Source: an uncultured Mycolicibacterium sp.
GTDB taxonomy: Bacteria > Actinomycetota > Actinomycetes > Mycobacteriales > Mycobacteriaceae
Length of the DNA: 51,783 nt
Assembly (NCBI GenBank): GCA_945957405.1
Contig: CAMFLL010000004.1
Coordinates: 1 to 51,783 of the forward strand
Direction: 5' to 3'
Part shown: positions 1 to 18,300 of the stretch, piece by piece
How positions within the stretch are numbered: position 1 is the first letter of the stretch
Layout of the letters: every line of letters starts with the position of its first letter
Notes under the pieces: model-generated
Seen by the model: the letters and a program-made list of their open reading frames with translations, nothing else
Databases searched by the model: none
What the model was told of the DNA's origin: nothing
Made by a program: the position numbers and the translations under genes

Positions 1-2
1 AT

Positions 3-3000
3 TCGGTGGTGCTGTCCGGTGAACTGTCGGAGTTGACCGGCCGGCCGGTGTCCCCGGTCGAGATCTGGCAGCACCCCAGCATCAATGCACTGGTCGGCTA
101 CCTCTGCGATCGTGAACCAGAGATGGCGCCGATGCCGGTTGCCGCACCGGCCGGCGACGACGGCGCGGTGGCGATCATCGGCATGGGCTGCCGGTTTCCG
201 GGCGACATCAGCGGCCCCGACGATCTCTGGGAGTTCCTCTGCGACGGGCGCAGTTCGATCACCGAGGTGCCGGGCGAACGTTGGGCACCGTTCGATGACG
301 GCACGCCCGAGGTCGGGGACACACTGGCCCGCACCACCAGGTGGGGTTCGTACCTGTCCGGCATCGACCAGTTCGACGCCGAGTTCTTCGAGATCACCAC
401 CCGCGAGGCGACCCGGATGGATCCCCAGCAACGACTGCTGTTGGAGGTCGCCTGGGAGGCGCTGGAACATGCGGGCATTCCGGCGAGTTCGTTGCGGCGC
501 TCGCCGACCGGCGTGTTCGTCGGGGCATGCGTCAGTGAATACGGATATCTGGCCGCGGATGATCTACCCGGTGTCGACGCCTGGACCAATATCGGTGGCG
601 CGCTGAGCATCATCGCCAACCGCCTGTCCTACGCGCTGGATCTGCGTGGCCCATCGGTGACGGTGGACACTGCGTGTTCGTCGTCGCTGGTGGCGGTGCA
701 CCTGGCGTGCCAGAGCCTGCGATCGGGAGAATCGACGGTCGCCATCGCCGGCGGTGTCAACCTGCTGTTGTCCCCGGCGATCTTCCAGGGTTTCGACCAG
801 ACCGGTGCGTTGTCGCCGACCGGCGCCTGCCACGCCTTCGACGCCGACGCCGACGGTTTCGTCCGCGGTGAAGGGTGCGGTGTCGTGGTGCTCAAACGCC
901 TGTGCGACGCTCGCCGTGACGGGGACCCCGTTGTCGCGGTGATCCGTGGCTCCGCGGTCAATCAGGACGGACACTCCAACGGGCTGCTGGCGCCCAATCC
1001 GGCTGCCCAGATGGACGTGCTGCGGGCGGCGTACGCCAACGCAGGCCTGTCGCCTCGCGACGTCGACTACGTCGAGGCCCACGGCACCGGGACACTGCTC
1101 GGTGATCCCATCGAGGCTCGGGCACTGGGCACCGTGCTCGGTCGTGGACGTGCGGTCGACGCACCGCTGTTGATCGGCGCCGTCAAATCCAACCTGGGAC
1201 ATCTCGAAGCGGCGGCGGGCGTCGTTGGCCTGATGAAATCGGTACTGGCGATCCGGCACGGCGCCATCCCGGCCAACCTGCACTACCGGACCCCGAATCC
1301 GCACATACCGTTCTCCGCGCTGCGCCTCGAAGTGGTTGCCGAACTGCGTGATTGGCCGGCAACGCACCGCCCCCGGCGCGCCGGGGTGTCGTCCTTCGGT
1401 TTCGGCGGCACCAACGCCCACATCGTGCTCGAGCAGGCGCCGAGCTTCGGCGGCGCACCCGAGGCCGCACCCGATGACGCGATCACGACACTCGTCGTGT
1501 CGGGAAAGACGCCGGGCCGGGTGGCGTCGTTGGCCGGCGGCCTGGCCCGCTGGATGGCGGGGACCGGCGCGGACGTCCCGCTGCGCGATGTCGCGCACAC
1601 CCTCAATCACCACCGCACCCCGCACCCGGTGTTCGCCACCGTGTGCGCGCGGGAACGGGACCAGGCCGTGGCGGGCTTGACGGCACTGGCCCGCGGCGAT
1701 GGGGCCGACGGTCTGGTTGCGCCGCACGACGGGCCCTGTGGACCCGGCACGGTGTTTGTGTACTCCGGTCAGGGCTCGCACTGGGCCGGAATGGGTCGCC
1801 GCCTCCTGGCCGACGAACCGGCCTTCGCCTCCGCGGTCGCCGAGATCGAGCCGGATTTCATTGCACAGATTGGCTTCTCGCTGCAACACGTCCTCGAAAG
1901 CGGGCAACCGGTCAGGGGTGACGCGCAGGTGCAGCCCGTCCTGATGGGTCTGCAACTGGCGTTGACCGCGTTGTGGGGTTCCCACGGTGTGCATCCGGAC
2001 GCCGTGATCGGCCACTCGATGGGAGAGGTGACAGCCGCCGTCGTCGCGGGTGCGCTGACGCGGGCCGAAGGGTTGCGCGTGATCGCGACCCGATCGACGC
2101 TGATGTCCCGGTTGGCGGGCCAGGGCGCGGTGGCACTGCTTCGCCTCGACGCGGAATCCGCCGCGGCACACCTGGCCGACCATCCCGGTGTGACTGTCGC
2201 GGTGTACTCGTCGCCCGGCCAGACGGTGGTCGCCGGACCGGTCGCCGCCGTGGACGCCGTGATCGAGGACGTGCTGCGCGCGGGCAAATTCGCACGGCGG
2301 GTCAATATGGAAGTGGCCTCGCACACCGCCTTGATGGACCCGATCCTGCCCGAATTGTCCTCGGCTTTGGCCGATCTGGCGCCACGCCAACCGCGTGTCC
2401 CGTTCTACTCCACCGTCGTCGACGACACATCGCCGAGGCTCGATGGTCAGTACTGGGTGGCCAATCTTCGTCAGCCGGTGCAGCTGCGCCGCGCGTTCGC
2501 CGCCGCGGCCGCCGAGCACACCACATTCGTCGAGGTCAGTCCGCACCCCACTCTGACCGCCGCCATCACCGAGACCGTCGAACCGCTCGGCCATCACCAC
2601 AGCGTGGGCACGCTCACCAAGGACGCCGACGACACCTGGACTTTCCGCACCAACCTCAATGCCGTGCACACCCACCGGCCGCCGCAGACGACCCATCCGG
2701 CCGAACCCCATCCGGTACTACCCAGCACACCGTGGCAGCACAACGCGTACTGGATGCGCACGCGCGTCACGCCGCCCCTGGCGTCCCATTCGCGCGTCGT
2801 CCCCGTGGTGCCCGTGACGGACGACGGCATGCCGGGTGGGTGGCTGTGCGAACTGGACTGGGTCGCGACATCCGCGCCCGCCCCCGACAACGCCGAGGAC
2901 AGTTGGCTCGTCATCGGCGACCCCGACCTGGCCGCCGAACTACGCGACAGCGCAGGCGTGGCCTCCCAGGTGACGGCGCTCGACGACGCTCCCGCGGGCG

Positions 3001-4610
3001 ACGCGGACCTGGCCGCGGCACTGGGCGCGGCGACCCGGGTGGTGTTCGCGCCCGCGGTCGACGGTGACCAGACTGCCGCCGCGGCGGGATACCGATTGTT
3101 CGACACGGCGCGCCGATTGGTGTCGGCCGCGGCCGCGGCGCCCTCGGCACCCCGCCTGCACCTGGTGACCCGCAATGCCCAGCCGGTGGCCGACGGTGAC
3201 CGCGCCAACCCCGCGCACGCGGTGCTGTGGGGCCTCGGACGCACCGTGGCACTGGAACACCCCGAGGTCTGGGGCGGTGTCACCGACGTCGACGACACCG
3301 TGCCCGCCACGCTGTGCGCACGCTATCTGCTGGCCGAGGCGGGTTCCGACGGCACCGAGGATCAGGTCGTCTACCGCGCCGGCACCCGCCACGTACCGCG
3401 TCTGCGGTATCGCTCGACCCCGACCGGTCCGGCCGCCCGGCTCGACGGTGACGGCACCCACCTGGTGGTCGGGGCGACCGGCAACATCGGCCCGGCGCTG
3501 ATCGGTCAGCTCGCCGCCACCGGTGCGCGCACCATCGTCGCGGTGTCGCGCGCACCCGGGGGCCGCCTGGACGACGTGACGAAAACGCTTGCCGCCCAAG
3601 GTGTCAAACTGGTGACAGTGGCCGCCGACGCAGCCGACCGGACGGCCATGACGGCACTGTTCGACAGGTTCGGTGCCGACCTGCCCGCGCTGTCAGGTGT
3701 CTACCTGGCGGCCTTCGGCGGTGGCCCGGTGACGCTGGCGGACATGTCCGACACCGACGTCGCGGCGATGTTCAGGCCGAAACTCGACGCCGTGGCGGTG
3801 CTGCACACATTGTCGCTGCGCTGCCCGGAGCTGCGCCGGTTCGTGATGTTCTCGTCGATCTCCGGGCTCACCGGATCACGGTGGCTCGGCCACTACGCGG
3901 CGACCACGACATTCCAGGATGCGTTCGCCTGCGCGCGCCGGGCGGCGGGGCTGCCGGCCACCGCCGTCAACTGGGGCCTGTGGCAGTCCCTGGCCGAACA
4001 CCAGGGCGACCTCGAGAACCAGGTGACCGCGGGGTCCGGCCTGCGTCCGATGCCCGACGACACGGCCATCCGGGCACTGTCATGGGCCACCCGGCCCGAC
4101 GCCTCGGCCCGCGCGATCGTGGCCGACGCCGACTGGCCTCGTCTCGCCGCGGCCTACCGGACCCGCGCGCCGCTGCGGATCCTCGACGACCTGCTCGGCG
4201 CGGTCACCGACGGCCAGATCCCCTCGGGTGACACGGAATTCCGTGACCGGCTGCGACGCAGTGCCCCCGACGAGCGGCACGACCTGCTGACCGATCACGT
4301 GAGCTCCCTGGTCGCGGGTGTCATGGGACTCGAGTCGACCCGGCTTCTGGAGCCCACCACCGGGTTCTTCCAATTCGGCATGGATTCCTTGATGACGGTG
4401 ACGCTGCAACGCGCGCTCAGCGAGACGCTCGGAGAGCCGCTGCCCACCTCGGTGGTATTCGACTACCCGACGGTCGAAGCGCTGACCGGGTATCTGGCAT
4501 CCACCATGCCCGAACTCACCGGGGTCGCCGAGGATGCCGACGGTGCCGACCTCGCCGATGGCCTCTCCGAAGACGAACTGCTACAAGCGCTTTCTGAAAG
4601 GCTGGGCTGA
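3..4610 (+). CDS. ppsA: PpsA-like type I polyketide synthase, 5'-truncated by window edge
   Basis: This modular PKS should load an acyl starter and add the first two-carbon unit of a phthiocerol-like chain. The visible part begins inside an N-terminal ACP (residues about 1-35, counting from the first codon). It continues with a KS (about 55-480, TACSSS at about 222-227, EAHGTGT and NLGHLE histidines), an AT (about 580-870, GHSMGE near 670, VASH near 773), a KR (about 950-1360, GATGNIG near 1158, FSS and the Tyr of GHYAAT) and an ACP (Ser of GMDSL near 1461). The leading ACP before the KS is the PpsA hallmark. By recall of M. tuberculosis PpsA, roughly 45-50 residues are missing. The KR keeps Lys, Ser and Tyr, but the usual Asn after Tyr is Thr. 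The C-terminus, LSEDELLQALSERL, looks like a docking helix. The next gene starts 6 bases later. Confidence 0.9.
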   Translation, partial: SVVLSGELSELTGRPVSPVEIWQHPSINALVGYLCDREPEMAPMPVAAPAGDDGAVAIIGMGCRFPGDISGPDDLWEFLCDGRSSITEVPGERWAPFDDGTPEVGDTLARTTRWGSYLSGIDQFDAEFFEITTREATRMDPQQRLLLEVAWEALEHAGIPASSLRRSPTGVFVGACVSEYGYLAADDLPGVDAWTNIGGALSIIANRLSYALDLRGPSVTVDTACSSSLVAVHLACQSLRSGESTVAIAGGVNLLLSPAIFQGFDQTGALSPTGACHAFDADADGFVRGEGCGVVVLKRLCDARRDGDPVVAVIRGSAVNQDGHSNGLLAPNPAAQMDVLRAAYANAGLSPRDVDYVEAHGTGTLLGDPIEARALGTVLGRGRAVDAPLLIGAVKSNLGHLEAAAGVVGLMKSVLAIRHGAIPANLHYRTPNPHIPFSALRLEVVAELRDWPATHRPRRAGVSSFGFGGTNAHIVLEQAPSFGGAPEAAPDDAITTLVVSGKTPGRVASLAGGLARWMAGTGADVPLRDVAHTLNHHRTPHPVFATVCARERDQAVAGLTALARGDGADGLVAPHDGPCGPGTVFVYSGQGSHWAGMGRRLLADEPAFASAVAEIEPDFIAQIGFSLQHVLESGQPVRGDAQVQPVLMGLQLALTALWGSHGVHPDAVIGHSMGEVTAAVVAGALTRAEGLRVIATRSTLMSRLAGQGAVALLRLDAESAAAHLADHPGVTVAVYSSPGQTVVAGPVAAVDAVIEDVLRAGKFARRVNMEVASHTALMDPILPELSSALADLAPRQPRVPFYSTVVDDTSPRLDGQYWVANLRQPVQLRRAFAAAAAEHTTFVEVSPHPTLTAAITETVEPLGHHHSVGTLTKDADDTWTFRTNLNAVHTHRPPQTTHPAEPHPVLPSTPWQHNAYWMRTRVTPPLASHSRVVPVVPVTDDGMPGGWLCELDWVATSAPAPDNAEDSWLVIGDPDLAAELRDSAGVASQVTALDDAPAGDADLAAALGAATRVVFAPAVDGDQTAAAAGYRLFDTARRLVSAAAAAPSAPRLHLVTRNAQPVADGDRANPAHAVLWGLGRTVALEHPEVWGGVTDVDDTVPATLCARYLLAEAGSDGTEDQVVYRAGTRHVPRLRYRSTPTGPAARLDGDGTHLVVGATGNIGPALIGQLAATGARTIVAVSRAPGGRLDDVTKTLAAQGVKLVTVAADAADRTAMTALFDRFGADLPALSGVYLAAFGGGPVTLADMSDTDVAAMFRPKLDAVAVLHTLSLRCPELRRFVMFSSISGLTGSRWLGHYAATTTFQDAFACARRAAGLPATAVNWGLWQSLAEHQGDLENQVTAGSGLRPMPDDTAIRALSWATRPDASARAIVADADWPRLAAAYRTRAPLRILDDLLGAVTDGQIPSGDTEFRDRLRRSAPDERHDLLTDHVSSLVAGVMGLESTRLLEPTTGFFQFGMDSLMTVTLQRALSETLGEPLPTSVVFDYPTVEALTGYLASTMPELTGVAEDADGADLADGLSEDELLQALSERLG

Positions 4611-4616
4611 CACCCG

Positions 4617-9970
<5,354 letters not shown>

Positions 9971-9974
<4 letters not shown>

Positions 9975-12900
9975 AGACGACATTCAGCAGGGTGTCGGCC
10001 ATGACCGATGCACAGCGCAGTGCGCTGAGCGAGCAGTTCACCAAGGCGGCCCGTATCGCCGGTGCCGAACCGATCGCCGTCATCGGGATCGGCTGCCGCT
10101 TTCCCGGCGGTGTGCGCGGCCCGCAGGACTACTGGTCGTTACTGACCGCGGGGCGCGATGCCGTCACCGAGGTGCCCGCCGATCGCTGGGATGCCGACGA
10201 GTACTACGACGCCGATCCGCTGGCGCCGGGCCGGATGCCATCCAAGTGGGGCGGCTTTCTGTCGGACGTCGCGGGTTTCGACGCGGATTTCTTCGGTATC
10301 GCTCCACGGGAAGCCGAGGCGATGGACCCGCAGCAGCGCGTTCTGCTCGAAGTCGCCTGGGAGGCGCTGGAACACGCCGGTATCGCACCTGACGCGCAGA
10401 GCGGCACCCGCACCGGCGTGATGATGGGCGTGTACTACAACGAGTATCAGGCGGCATCGGCGGCCAACCCCGACGCCATCGACGCCTATTCGGCGACCGG
10501 TAACGCGCACAGCGTGACCGTCGGTCGGATCGCCTACCTGCTGGGGTTGCGCGGGCCCGCCGTCGCCGTCGACACCGCCTGCTCGTCGTCCCTGGTGTCG
10601 GTGCACCTGGCCTGTCAGAGCCTGCGCATGCGTGAGAGTGACCTGGCCCTGGCCGGTGGGATCAACCTCATTCTCCGGCCGGAAACGCAACTGGCACTGG
10701 CGAAGTGGGGCATGCTCTCACCGCGCGGCCGCTGCCACGCCTTCGACGCCGGCGCCGACGGATTCGTCCGTGGCGAGGGCGCCGGGGTGGTCGTCCTCAA
10801 ACGGCTCACCGACGCGGTGCGCGACGGTGACCGGGTGCTGGCCGTGGTCCGCGGCTCGGCGGTGAACCAGGACGGCCGGTCCAACGGGATGACCGCCCCG
10901 AATGCACCCGCGCAACGTGACGTCATCACCCAGGCACTGACGGCCGGCGATGTGCCCGCCACCTCCGTGAGCTTCGTCGAAACGCACGGCACCGGAACGT
11001 CGCTGGGCGACCCCATCGAGTTCGACGCCCTCGCATCGGTGTATGGCCACGGTGATGCACCCTGCGCCCTCGGCGCGGTGAAGACCAATTTCGGCCACCT
11101 GGAGGCCGCCGCCGGTATCGCGGGTTTCATCAAGACGGTACTGTCCGTGCACAACGGCCGGATTCCCCCCAATCTCCATTTCTCCCGATGGAATCCGGCA
11201 ATAGACGCCCGTCCCACCCGACTGTTCGTCCCCACCGAGGCCACCGCGTGGCCCGACACGGCATCGCCGCGGCGCGCTGGTGTGTCGTCTTTCGGCCTGG
11301 GCGGCACGAACGCGCACATCGTCCTCGAACAGGGGCCCGACTTCGAAGCGGGTGGCAGCACCGAAGGTGTCACGACGCTCGTCGTCGCGGGCAAGTCCGT
11401 CGACCGGATGAGCGCGTGGGCACAGACGCTGGCCGACTGGCTGGCCACCGACGCCGATACGCCGCTCGACGATGTCGCCCACTCCCTGCGCACAGGGCGC
11501 AGCCGCCTTGGCGTGTCGGCGGCCGTCTGCGCCAGGGACTCCTCCGAAGCGATCGCCGGTCTACGCGCGCTGGCCGCCGGGCAGCCCGCCGTCGGCGTGG
11601 TGGGCCCGGAGCACGGGACGCCGGGCCCCGGGACGGTGTTCGTGTATTCGGGTCAGGGGTCACAGTGGGCGGGCATGGGCAGGCGGCTGCTCGCCGAGGA
11701 GCCGGCGTTCGCGGCGGCCGTGGCGGAGCTCGAGTCGGACTTCGTTGCCCAAGTGGGCTTCTCACTTCATCAGGTGCTCTCCTCCGGTGAACCGGTGGAG
11801 GGGATCGACCGCATCCAGCCCGTGCTGGTCGGCGTCCAGCTGGCGCTGACAGCATTGTGGCGATCGCATGGTGTCGAACCGGACGCTGTCATCGGTCACT
11901 CGATGGGGGAGGTGGCCGCTGCGGTCGTCGCCGGTGGTCTCACCGCTGCGGACGGTTTGAAGGTCATCGCAACGCGGTCGAAACTGATGGCACGGCTCTC
12001 CGGTCGCGGAGCCATGGCGCTGCTGGAAGTCGATGCCGACGGTGCGGCCGCACTGCTCGCCGACCGACCCGACCTGACGGTGGCGGTGCACGCGTCGCCG
12101 CGGCAGACCGTCATCGCCGGACCCCCCGACCAGATCGATACCGTCATCGCCGAGGTGCAGGCCGCCAACAAGCTGGCGCGCCGCGTGGAGGTCGACGTGG
12201 CCTCCCACCATCCGACCGTCGACCCGATCCTCGGCGAACTCCGCTCGGCGCTCGCCGACCTCGCACCGTCCGTACCGCGCATCCCGCTGCTGAGCACCGC
12301 CGATTCGCCTGGTACGGCGCCCACCCTGGACGCGGACTACTGGGTCGCCAACCTGCGCCGCCCCGTCCGCTTCACTCAGGCAGTGCAGACGGCCGCCGCG
12401 CAGCACGCGGTGTTCATCGAGGTGAGCCCGCACCCATTGCTCGCGCACGCCGTGACCGACACCCTGGCGGTGGCGCGGCCGCGGGGTGACGTCCGGGTGC
12501 TGTCCACCATGACCCGCGACGAGGACGAAACCCGCACCGTGCGCGCGAACATCGCCGCGTTCCGGTTGGCACGCCCGGAGTCAGCGGTGCCGGGCAGCGA
12601 GCGGGGTCGGCGGACAGATCTTCCGCCTGCGCCGTGGCATCACACCGCCTACTGGCTGGCACCCATCGTCACGTGCGGCGCCGCGGGTCAGCACCCGCTG
12701 CTGGGCACGCACGTGGAAACCCCGTCAGGAGAACACATCTGGCGTGCCGATGTGAGCGCCGAGCTCATCCCGTGGCTGGCCGACCACAAGGTGCACGGTC
12801 AGTCGATCCTGCCCGCGGCCGCGTTCACCGAGATGGCGCTGGCCGCGGCCGGCCAGGCCCTCGGGGCCGGCGTCGAGCGGGTGACGCTGCGCCGGTTGGA

Positions 12901-15355
12901 AGTCGAACAGATGTTGCCGGTGGATGCGATGATCAGCCTGACCACTCAGCTGCGGCCCTCCGACGGCAGTGGGATGCGGGTGGAGATCCACTCCCGTAAC
13001 CAGTCCGGAGTGTGGACCCGTCACGCGGTGGCGCACGCCGACGCGGTGCAACCGGGTGCGCGTCCCCAACGCCTCGGCCCGGTCGGCGACGGCGCATCCG
13101 TGCTGGCACCCGCCGATTTCTACACCGCGTTACGCCGCACCGGGGCATGGCACGGTCCTGCGTTCGCGGCGCTGACCCGGATCGTGCGTGATCCCGTCGG
13201 CGTGTCCGACGTCGAGATCGTCCTGCCCGACGAGGCCTTACCCAACCGCGCTTTCCGGCTGCATCCGGTGCTGCTCGACGCGGCGCTGCAGGGCCTGGCG
13301 GCCGCGATGCCGCCTGCCGCGCTGGCCGACGCCGCCGACGCGACCGTGCTGCCGGTGTCGATCGAATCGGTGCGGGTTTTCGCGCCGGTGGGCAGGCGGG
13401 CGCGCTGCCGTGCCGAACTGGTGTCCTTCGCCGACAACGGCGCCGACGCGATCGGTCGCGTCATGCTGACCGACGAATCCGGCACGCCGACAGCCGAACT
13501 GACCGGCGTGTACCTGCGCCGTGTGCAGCGGCGTACCGTGCCGTTGCCACTCGAGCAGAAGATCTTCGACACCACCTGGGTTCCGACACCCGCGCCGGCC
13601 TCGTCGGGTCCGGCGCACGGCAGTTGGCTCGCCTTGGGCCACGACGACGCGGGCACCGCGCTGGCGGAGCGGTTCGCCCGCCAGCTGGACGGACCAGAGC
13701 ACCGGGTGATCACCGCAGACCTCGGTGACGAGGCTGCCGTGGTCCAGGCCTTCGCCATCACCGCGGGTGATGCCGCACGGCCACCGGTCGGTGTCGTGGC
13801 ATTCATCGACACGGCGGCATTCGACCCGGCCGACGTCACGGGCGCATCGGCGCGGGCCCGCGACCTGATCTGGAAAGCAGCGGTGGCGGTACGTGTCATC
13901 GCCGGGGGATGGCACGGCCAAGCACCCCGGCTGTGGCTGGTGACCCGCAGTGGCCTCGCCGTCACGGAGGGTGAGGCCGGCGACCCGGCGATCGGCGCAC
14001 TACGCGGCCTGGTCCGGGTGCTGGCCTACGAGCACCCCGAATTGCGGGCGACGCTGCTCGACATCGACGACTCCGGCGCCGTGACGGCGGCACTGAGCGG
14101 TGAGTTGGGTTCTGACGGACGTGATGACGTCATCGCGTGGCGCGGGTCGCACCGCTACGTCGAACGCCTCGCGCGGGCCGCGGCGCCGTCCACAGGCAAG
14201 CACCCGGTTGTCCGCGACGACGGCGCCTACGTCGTCACGGGCGGGCTCGGCGGGCTCGGGCTGGTGATGGCGCGATGGCTGGCCGACCGCGGCGCGGGGC
14301 GCATCGTGCTGAGTGGCCGCAGCGCGCCGTCGGAATCGGTGCGCCAGACGCTCGCGCAGTTCGGTGAACAAACAGAAATCGACTATGTGGCAGGTGATAT
14401 CGCCGAAGCGGGAGTCGCAGCGCGACTGGTCGCTTCGGCCGGGCAGACCGGTAAGGTGCTGCGCGGTGTCCTGCATTCGGCGGCGGTCATCGAGGACGGG
14501 TTGATCAGCTCCCTGGATCCGGCCTGCCTCGCGCGGGTGTGGGCGCCCAAAGCGGTGGGCGCGCTGCGCTTGCACGAGGCGACCGCCGGGCTGGACCTCG
14601 ACTGGTGGGTCGGCTTCTCGTCGGTCGCGTCGTTGTTGGGCTCGCCGGGGCAGGGCGCCTACGCGGCCGCCAATGCCTGGCTCGACGCACTGGTGGCCTG
14701 GCGCCGCGCCGCGGGACTGCCTGCGACGGCGATCAACTGGGGTCAGTGGTCGGACGTCGGAGTGGCCAGCGGGTTGCGGATGGAGGCACTCGATCCGATC
14801 AGCCCCGCGGAAGGTATCGAGGCGATCGAAGCGATGCTGGCCGGCGACGTCGCACAGGTCGGCGTGGCGCGGTTACGACTCGACCGTGCGGCCGCAGCTC
14901 TCCCGGAGATCGCCGACCTCGGGTTCTTCGCCGGTCTGGTGGCCGAACTCGACCGCACCGACGACTCCGAATGGGCCGGCGTGCAGACCCTGCGCACGAT
15001 GCCGCCGGCGGAGGCCACCGCGGCGGTGTTGGCCCGGCTGCGTGCGCGGGTCGCGGCGATCATGGGTTACGCCGACGAGACCGCGATCGACGTCGGGCAA
15101 CCTCTCACCGATACGGGTCTGGATTCCCTGATGGCGGTCCGGATCCGCAACACCGTGCGGGCCGACTTCGGTGTCGAGCCGCCCGTTGCGCTCCTGCTGC
15201 AGGGCGCCACCCCGAAAGACCTCGCAGATGACCTGGTACGACAGCTCGGTATCGCCGCGGCCGAACCCACGCCGCCCGCCGGCGGCCTGCGGGACCGGAC
15301 AGCACAGCGAGCCGCCGCGCGCCAACGGGCCGCGCTGCGCCGGAAGGCAGGATGA
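9971..15355 (+). CDS. ppsD: PpsD-like type I polyketide synthase (KS-AT-DH-KR-ACP)
   Basis: This is the third extender module, 1794 residues against about 1827 for tuberculosis PpsD. In order it has an N-terminal docking segment (about 1-34), a KS (about 36-455, TACSSS near 203), an AT (about 550-840, GHSMGE near 642, VASH), a DH (about 900-1190, HKVHGQSILP with His near 939, LLDAALQ Asp near 1102), a structural plus catalytic KR (about 1195-1610, GGLGGLG near 1424, YAAANAW near 1564) and an ACP (Ser of GLDSLMAVR near 1719). There is no ER. PpsD of tuberculosis also lacks one and uses a trans-acting reductase (Rv2953); none is seen in this window. All DH and KR catalytic residues look intact, so the product is an alkene unless reduced in trans. 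The C-terminus is Arg/Ala-rich, as in PpsD. The start ATG overlaps the upstream stop. Confidence 0.92.
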
Positions 15356-15359
15356 CGAT

Positions 15360-18300
15360 ATGACGACCAGTGCGCCAAACACCATGCCGGCCACGGCGAT
15401 TGCGGTGATCGGGATGGCCGGTAGATTTCCCGGTGCCCGTTCGGTTGCCGAATTCTGGCGGAACCTGCGCGCCGACTCCGAATCCATCGTGACGCTGTCG
15501 GATGAGGACCTGTCGGCCGCCGGGGTCAGCGACGAGGCGCTCGCCAGCCGCAATTACGTCAAACGTGCCGCGCTCATGGACGGTATCGAGGAGTTCGATG
15601 CCGAGTTCTTCGGATTCACCCCGCAGGCGGCCCGGATGATGGATCCACAACACCGCCTGTTCCTCCAATCTGCTTGGCAGGCAATCGAAGACGCGGGACT
15701 CGACCCCGGCGCCATCGAGGGGTCGATGGGGGTATTCGGAACCAGTTCGACCAGCGGATATCTGCTGCACAACCTCATCTCGCACGTCGACGCCAACCGG
15801 GTCATCGGGCAGGGTGCATCGTTCGACATGGTCAGCCTGTCGCTGCAGAACGACAAGGACCACCTGGCAACCCGTGTCGCGCACCAGTTGAACCTTCGCG
15901 GGCCCGCGCTCGCGGTGCAGACGGCGTGCTCGTCGTCACTGCTGGCCGTGCACCTCGCGTGCGCGAGCATCCTCAACGGCGAATGCGAGATGGCGCTGGC
16001 CGGCGGCTCCTCGATCCGCGTACCGCACCACGTCGGCTACTGGCACGAACCGGGCTCGATGGTGTCGCCCAGCGGACACTGCCGGCCGTTCGACGCGCGC
16101 TCGGACGGCACGATATTCGGCAGTGGTGTCGGGGTGGTGCTGCTCAAGCCGCTGCAGGACGCCCTCGAGGACGGTGACCGCATCCGCGCCGTGATCCGCG
16201 GTTCTGCAGTCAACAACGACGGCTCGACGAAGATGAACTACGCGGCACCCAACGCCGCGGGCCAGGCCGAGGCGATCGCCGAGGCGCATGCGGTGGCCGA
16301 GGTCGATGCGTCCACCATCAGCTACGTCGAAAGTCACGGCACCGGAACGCCGCTGGGTGATCCGATCGAGATCGAAGGGCTCCGCCAGGCCTTCGAACTG
16401 TCCGAAGACGTGCGCAGGTGGCCCTGCGTGGTGGGGTCGGTGAAGTCGAACATCGGTCACCTCGAGGTGGCCTCCGGTATCGCGAGCCTGATCAAGACGA
16501 TCCTCTGCCTCGAGAACCGTGGTATCCCCGGCACACTGCACTACACCAGTCCCAACCCCGAATTGCACCTGGAGCGTGGCCCGTTCGAGGTGCGCAGTGG
16601 GTATCAGCCGTGGGACACCGACGGTGTCCGCCGGGCGGGGGTCAGTTCGTTCGGTGTCGGCGGGACCAATGTCCACATGGTGCTGGAAGAGGCGCCGGCG
16701 GGGCCGGTCGGCTCACCCGCCACAGGCCCGCAGGTGCTGACGATGTCCGCGCGCAGTGCCGAGAGCCTCGCGGAGGGGCGACGCGCGCTGGCTGCCGAAC
16801 TGTCGGCGAACGATGATCTGGACCTGGGTGACGTCGCGTGCACGCTGGCCAGGCGACGGCCGGAGCAGTTCCGCCTGGTGGCCGTCGCACGGGACCGGGC
16901 CACCGCAGCGGCCATGCTGGCCGCTGCGGATGACGACACGATCAACGACACGGTGTTCGTCGGTGAATCGGTCGCCGGCACCGACCGGGTGGTGCTGCTG
17001 TTCCCGGGCCAGGGCGCGCAGCACGTCGGCATGGCCAGGGGACTCTACGACACCGAGCCGGTGTTCACCGAGTACTTCGACAGGGCCGCAGCGGGTTTCG
17101 CCGAGGAGCTGGGTATCGACCTGCGCGCGGAGATCTTCGACGGGACCGCGCGCAATCTCGAGCGCACCGATCGGGCGCAGCCCGCGCTGTTCACCGTCGA
17201 GTACGCACTGGCGAAGACACTCGAATCGTATGGCGTGCGGCCCGCGGCACTGGCCGGGCACAGTATCGGCGAGTACGCGGCGGCCACCTACGCCGGCGTC
17301 TTCGACCTCGAGACCGCCGTCAAGGCCGTCTCGGTGCGTGCCCGGCTGATGCACGCCGCACCACGTGGCGTCATGGTGGCGGTGGCGCTGAGCCCAGAGG
17401 ACATCGCCGAACATCTCGGTGACGACGTCGACCTGGCGGCCGTCAACGATCCCGGCGGCTGCGTGGTCGCGGGTTCCGAGCAGGGCATCGCGGCGTTCAC
17501 GACCCGACTGGCCGACCGGGGTGTGGCCGCGCGTCGGGTCCGCACATCGCACGCGTTCCACTCGCGACTGATGGACCCGGTGGTGCCCGAATTCACCGGC
17601 GCGCTCTCGCGGATGAGCCTGCGCGAACCGCACATCCCACTGCTGTCGAACGTGAGCGGCACCTGGCTGTCGCCGGGCGAGGCGACCAAGCCGGCCACCT
17701 GGTCACGCCAGATCCGGGCCACCGTGCGTTTCGCCGACGAACTGGCGACCGTGCTGGCCGACGCGGACCGGGTCGTCGTCGAGGTGGGTCCCGGCGGGAC
17801 GTTGACGTCGTCCGCGGCGCGTCATCCGCGGTGGGGAAGTCGCCACCGCGCTGTGCGCCTCATGCGGCATCAGGCGCAGAACCGCGACGACCACGACACC
17901 TTCCTGCTCGGTCTCGGTCAGCTGTGGGCCGCCGGTGTCGACGTCGACCTGCCCGCACGGCGAACGACGAGCGCGCGCCGCCGCCTGGTGTCGCTACCCG
18001 GTTACCCCTTTGCGCGGCAACGGCACTGGGTGGAGTACAACAGCGCCGCACGGACGGGGCACACCGGTAGCGGCGCAGCAGGACAGCCCGCACACAACGG
18101 GCACGCCGCAGTCACGCAGACCGGCGGCCGGTCGCCCATCGAGACGACGCTGCAGCGGATCTGGGCACAGTGCCTTGGCATCCCGTCGATCGACCGCACC
18201 GCCAACTTCTTCGAACTCGGTGGGGATTCGCTGATCGCGATCAGCGTCGCGATGACCGCCGGCAACGAAGGTCTTGACCTCACGCCGCAGGATCTCTACG

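Noticed and set aside
564..2711. Long minus-strand open frame (715 codons) opposite the first synthase
   Set aside because: It mirrors the codon structure of the PKS, is Arg/Gly/His-rich without any domain, and the opposite frame has complete KS and AT motifs.
15171..15359. Upstream extension of the PpsE-like gene
   Set aside because: Those codons lie inside the preceding synthase and have no docking or KS-like sequence; the ATG at 15360 is well placed.
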